Origin: Chrysomallon squamiferum
Taxonomy: Eukaryota > Mollusca > Gastropoda > Neomphalida > Peltospiridae
Direction of reading: 5' to 3'
Length of the DNA: 64,000 nt
NCBI GenBank assembly: GCA_012295275.1
Contig: CM022674.1
Coordinates: forward strand, 9,264,260-9,328,259
Part shown: positions 63,537 to 64,000 of the stretch, piece after piece
Layout: each line of letters opens with the position of its first letter
How positions within the stretch are numbered: position 1 is the stretch's first letter
The notes under the pieces: model-generated
What the model was told of the DNA's origin: nothing
Seen by the model: the letters and a program-made list of their open reading frames with translations, nothing else
Database searches by the model: none
Translations under genes and position numbers: made by a program

Positions 63537-63790
63537 TTCATAGCTAATCTAATTTAAGTTAGCACTTAGTCACACTATTAAATAATTCTTTAATCTAAAA
63601 CACACACGCAGACACATTTATATACAGAAATAAATAAAAACTGGATATTGCAGTGTGTTGCATGTGCTGCTGCTGGTGTTACTACAGATATATGATCTCT
63701 ACGCGATTAGGAGAAACACCTTTCATGCCACATATACCGTGTGCTGTCTTCGCTCTTAGAGTTAAGGTCCGGACACTGTTCAGTATAAAG
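63092..63790 (+). CDS. PLAC8-like (cornifelin/FCR-type) Cys-rich protein, internal exons
   Basis: Two exons visible: 63092-63328 (phase 1 to phase 1) and 63654-63790, ending at a GTCAGT donor, so both ends of the gene are missing. The first encodes a Ser/Thr/Gln-rich N-terminal stretch, then SEREWSSGLFDCTSARRN, where W..GLFDC is the typical start of a PLAC8 domain. The second opens with a Cys cluster (CCMCCCWCYY) and has GETPFMPHIPCAVFALRVKV then RTLFSIK, matching the family's G-E, P and R-x-K-x-R positions. PLAC8 proteins are small Cys-rich membrane-associated proteins of varied roles (for example metal tolerance in plants). The usual CLGxxCPC stretch between these parts is not obvious here, so the assignment is moderate. 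Confidence 0.6.
63490..63535. repeat. (TAA)n microsatellite in the PLAC8-like gene
   Basis: Pure TAA run in the intron between the two visible exons. Confidence 0.95.
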
Positions 63791-63906
63791 GTCAGTACGC
63801 TTTTTATTCATTCCTGCAATGTCTACTGCTACTTCTGCAAAGCTACTATTACCCCTACGAGTATTACTACACCTAGTATAACTACTGTTAGTAATACAGC
63901 TGATGT

Positions 63907-63932
63907 TAATGATGATGATGATGATGATGATG

Positions 63933-63979
<47 letters not shown>

Positions 63980-63997
63980 TATTATTATTATTATTAT
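63907..63997. repeat. Compound (GAT)n(AAT)n(ATT)n array at the right edge
   Basis: GAT repeats pass into AAT repeats and then into their own complement (ATT repeats), so the end of the tract can fold on itself. Confidence 0.95.
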
Positions 63998-64000
63998 AAA

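Overview
This is a window of animal nuclear DNA. The evidence is split genes with consensus GT-AG introns, AT-rich non-coding DNA, many (TAA)n, (CA)n and (GA)n microsatellites, decayed hAT/ZMYM1-like and non-LTR retrotransposon pieces, and clear eukaryotic proteins (DDOST, SLC22, PLAC8-like). A complete single-chain urease next to its accessory GTPase points to an invertebrate that kept urea breakdown. A lophotrochozoan, most likely a mollusc, is my guess, but the window has no decisive species marker.

Layout. 0-1.75 kb: 5' half of an SLC22 organic-ion transporter on the minus strand, running off the window. 5.3-8.4 kb: a plus-strand gene for a secreted protein built of about 30 short repeats, each carrying a GHSMK-type peptide before Gly-Lys-Arg. 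It looks like a multi-copy amidated-peptide precursor; its 3' third is frameshifted. 8.6-22.7 kb: a recent tandem duplication, now in the order A-B-A-U-B, that left three dead DDOST exons at 12.2-13.7 kb in front of the intact DDOST gene (18.8-25.7 kb, 11 exons). A decayed hAT/ZMYM1-like sequence lies at 16.9-17.9 kb. 27.0-28.7 kb: small secreted gene P1. 29.9-43.3 kb: complete urease gene, minus strand, 23 coding exons, 851 residues, all catalytic residues present. 44.4-48.8 kb: urease accessory protein UreG, plus strand, 7 coding exons, head-to-head with urease across about 1.1 kb. 49.9-58.5 kb: three more members (P2, P3, P4) of the P1 family. 63.1-63.8 kb: part of a PLAC8-like gene leaving the right edge.

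How the genes relate. UreG is the GTPase that delivers nickel to urease, so the head-to-head pair is a functional unit that may share a promoter region. The four P genes have the same structure: a 14-codon signal-peptide exon, three further coding exons, all introns in phase 0, and one conserved Cys in each of the last two exons. That pattern resembles a stand-alone secreted BRICHOS domain, and the genes lie on both sides of the urease/UreG pair. DDOST is a housekeeping subunit of the oligosaccharyltransferase and has no evident link to the others.

The most interesting items are the peptide-precursor-like gene, the urease-UreG pairing, a minisatellite in UreG that has multiplied the exon 5 splice-donor junction about 25 times, the BRICHOS-like cluster, and an inverted SINE-like pair whose tails are identical while the heads have diverged. 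All assignments come from reading translations by eye; no search was run.
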